From the NCBI GenBank assembly GCA_965370955.1, contig CBDUWP010000079.1, positions 1 to 6,460 on the forward strand: a stretch of 6,460 nt of DNA, given 5' to 3'. Under the pieces are notes generated by a model. It saw only the letters and a program-made list of their open reading frames with translations, was not told the origin of the DNA and ran no database searches. The position numbers were made by a program, and so were the translations under genes. Source of the stretch: CBDUWP01 sp965370955 (lineage in GTDB: Bacteria > Planctomycetota > Phycisphaerae > Sedimentisphaerales > Anaerobacaceae). Each line of letters starts with the position of its first letter. The first letter of the stretch is position 1. This document shows positions 5,064-6,460 of this stretch, in pieces.

Positions 5064-6275
5064 ATGCAAATATATTTTTTAACATCCTATATTTTGATTG
5101 GCATACAGATTTTGTTCACTATTTTGATGGGCAACAATCTTCGCTATTCCTTGAACAAATACAAGCGTCGGCGTGATTGGTTTCGGCCTTCGACAGCTCT
5201 TTTGATTCCTTGTAAGGGTCTTGAGTTAAATTTCAAGAGGAACATTTCGTCATTTTTGTCACAGGATTATGATAATGTTCAGCTGATTTTCATTGTCGAG
5301 AGCCAGCAGGATCCAGCCTATATAAAGCTGTGTGAATTGGTCGATGAATTTTCTCGAGGCGTCAATTCCAACTTAAGAACTGCCAAGATTTTGGTTTCAG
5401 GCCTCGCCGTTTCCGGCAGTCAAAAGATCCATAATTTGTTATACGCTTATAATCAATTGCCCAGTGACATTGAGATAGTTGCCTTTGCCGACTCTGATAT
5501 TTGCGTAAAACCCAATTGGTTGAGTCACCTTGTGTATCCGTTTCATCAAGCCAAAAATGGAGCCTCGACTGGTTACCGCTGGTTTATCCCAGCCTCTAAC
5601 AATCTAGCGACATTAACCCTATCCGCTTTAAATGCTAAGGTTGCACAATTGTTGGGCAAGTCTCAATTCAATCACACGTGGGGCGGTTCGATGGCGATTC
5701 GCAAAGAGACCTTTGATTCATTGAATATTAGTCAGATATGGTCACAAACCATCAGCGATGACTATTCACTCAGTTACGCGGTCAAAAAATCTGGCTTACG
5801 TATTGCGTACGTCCCTGCCTGTTTAGCCGCTTCTTATGAGTCGACAACCTTTGGTGACATGTTTGAGTTTGCCCGTAGACAGTTCGTCATCACCCGCATT
5901 TCTGCTGTTGGCAGTTGGTGTTTTGGTTTGTTTGGCAGTCTTTATACTGTGATTTGTCTTTGGTTATCTTTAGTTGTATCGGTTTGGTCATATCATAATT
6001 CTTCTGACAATTTTATTCTTTGCGTTTCGATTTTTGCTGGTTTTTTCTTTTGTCAGTTGGCTCGCGCCATTTTTCGTCAGAAGATGGCCATTACACTTTT
6101 ATCTGGTTCATTGCGTGCCCTCAGGCTTTCAGTTATTGTTGATTTGTTATTTTTTTGGTTTTTTTCGATTATTATGCTGGCGATCATTTTAAGTTCAGCT
6201 TTTGGCCGCACGATCCGTTGGCGTGGCATACGTTATAAGATTGTCAGTCCTTTAGAGACAACGATTTTGAAATGA
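5064..6275 (+). CDS. Membrane glycosyltransferase, GT2/GT21 (ceramide glucosyltransferase/HpnI-like)
   Basis: 403-residue inner-membrane enzyme expected to transfer a sugar from a nucleotide sugar to a lipid on the cytosolic face. Layout: N-terminal membrane segment (about 4-23), basic stretch NKYKRRRDW (31-39), GT-A domain (about 43-270), then three hydrophobic stretches (about 283-308, 317-336, 355-380) and a C-terminal IRWRGIRYKI (384-393). Catalytic marks are ADSD (142-145, D143/D145), GYRWFIP (170-176), TWGGSMAIRKETF (205-217), SDDYSLS (231-237, catalytic base among D232/D233) and RRQFVITR (271-278) at the place of the (Q/R)xxRW motif. KIHNLL (121-126) also fits GT21. The acceptor cannot be read from sequence; ceramide, hopanoid or diacylglycerol are all possible. 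It starts 49 bp after the phosphoesterase gene with no Shine-Dalgarno and may be in the same operon. Confidence 0.87.
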   Translation: MQIYFLTSYILIGIQILFTILMGNNLRYSLNKYKRRRDWFRPSTALLIPCKGLELNFKRNISSFLSQDYDNVQLIFIVESQQDPAYIKLCELVDEFSRGVNSNLRTAKILVSGLAVSGSQKIHNLLYAYNQLPSDIEIVAFADSDICVKPNWLSHLVYPFHQAKNGASTGYRWFIPASNNLATLTLSALNAKVAQLLGKSQFNHTWGGSMAIRKETFDSLNISQIWSQTISDDYSLSYAVKKSGLRIAYVPACLAASYESTTFGDMFEFARRQFVITRISAVGSWCFGLFGSLYTVICLWLSLVVSVWSYHNSSDNFILCVSIFAGFFFCQLARAIFRQKMAITLLSGSLRALRLSVIVDLLFFWFFSIIMLAIILSSAFGRTIRWRGIRYKIVSPLETTILK

Positions 6276-6335
6276 TTTTTGGTTTATTTTTGTCCGATAA
6301 ATAACACAGAGAAACATCATAAATCCCTATACATA
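6276..6335 (+). other. Short gap after the glycosyltransferase gene
   Basis: This 60-bp stretch lies between the TGA of the glycosyltransferase gene and the ATG of a possible next gene. It is T-rich at first, with no hairpin or convincing promoter. It contains no stop codon in the glycosyltransferase frame. Confidence 0.5.
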
Positions 6336-6460
6336 ATGGGCAAAACCAGCCTAGCATTCATAAAAAGCCCATTCTTTTCGTTCGTCACCAAAGAACCCTC
6401 ATTATTTTATTTTTTTGCCAACATAGCTGTCTATTTTCGCCGATGCCCCCCTTATCGAGT
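6336..6460 (+). CDS. Possible gene start, unidentified, running off the window
   Basis: An ATG at 6336 opens a frame with no stop through the last base (41 full codons). It begins MGKTSLAFIKSPFFSF and goes on with VTKEPSLFYFFANIAVYFRR and CPPYR, rich in Phe and Tyr. The same frame is open back to the TGA at 6273-6275, so 61 codons are free of stops in fairly AT-rich DNA, which is more than usual by chance but not conclusive. No Shine-Dalgarno is visible, as for most genes here. Orientation and the 60-bp spacing fit a fourth gene of the kinase-phosphatase-glycosyltransferase run. I do not recognise the family and give no function. Confidence 0.42.
   Translation, partial: MGKTSLAFIKSPFFSFVTKEPSLFYFFANIAVYFRRCPPYR

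Overview
The window looks like ordinary bacterial chromosome, moderately AT-rich and densely coding, with no phage, insertion sequence, CRISPR or RNA gene that I can recognise. The best guess for the organism is a Planctomycetota member, perhaps Phycisphaerae-like. The reasons are a lysA/accB/accC set with planctomycete-like wording, a stand-alone Hanks-type Ser/Thr kinase, a metallophosphoesterase variant that I associate with that phylum, and mostly missing Shine-Dalgarno sequences. This is inference from recall, about 50% sure.

Left part (1-2983), housekeeping metabolism. The 3' two thirds of lysA (diaminopimelate decarboxylase, last step of lysine synthesis) enters from the left edge on the + strand. 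It converges on accC, which is read on the - strand behind accB. The accB-accC pair encodes the biotin carrier and biotin carboxylase of acetyl-CoA carboxylase, the first committed step of fatty acid synthesis. The 197-bp gap between lysA and accC holds an imperfect hairpin that resembles a dispersed intergenic repeat.

Middle (2984-3181), a divergent promoter region. A plausible promoter for accBC faces left and another for the kinase gene faces right. The right-hand one lies inside an imperfect 38-bp dyad that could be an operator.

Right part (3182-6460), all on the + strand: a kinase-only Ser/Thr protein kinase, a calcineurin/PPP-like metallophosphoesterase of equal length (285 aa each), a membrane glycosyltransferase of the ceramide-glucosyltransferase (GT21/HpnI-like) type, and the possible start of one more gene running off the window. 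The kinase and phosphatase together make a candidate reversible phosphorylation switch beside a glycolipid enzyme. The most concrete oddity is a 58-bp tandem duplication between kinase and phosphatase. It copies the phosphatase start region, leaves a 13-codon decoy reading frame just upstream of the real start, and sits just downstream of a good internal promoter candidate.
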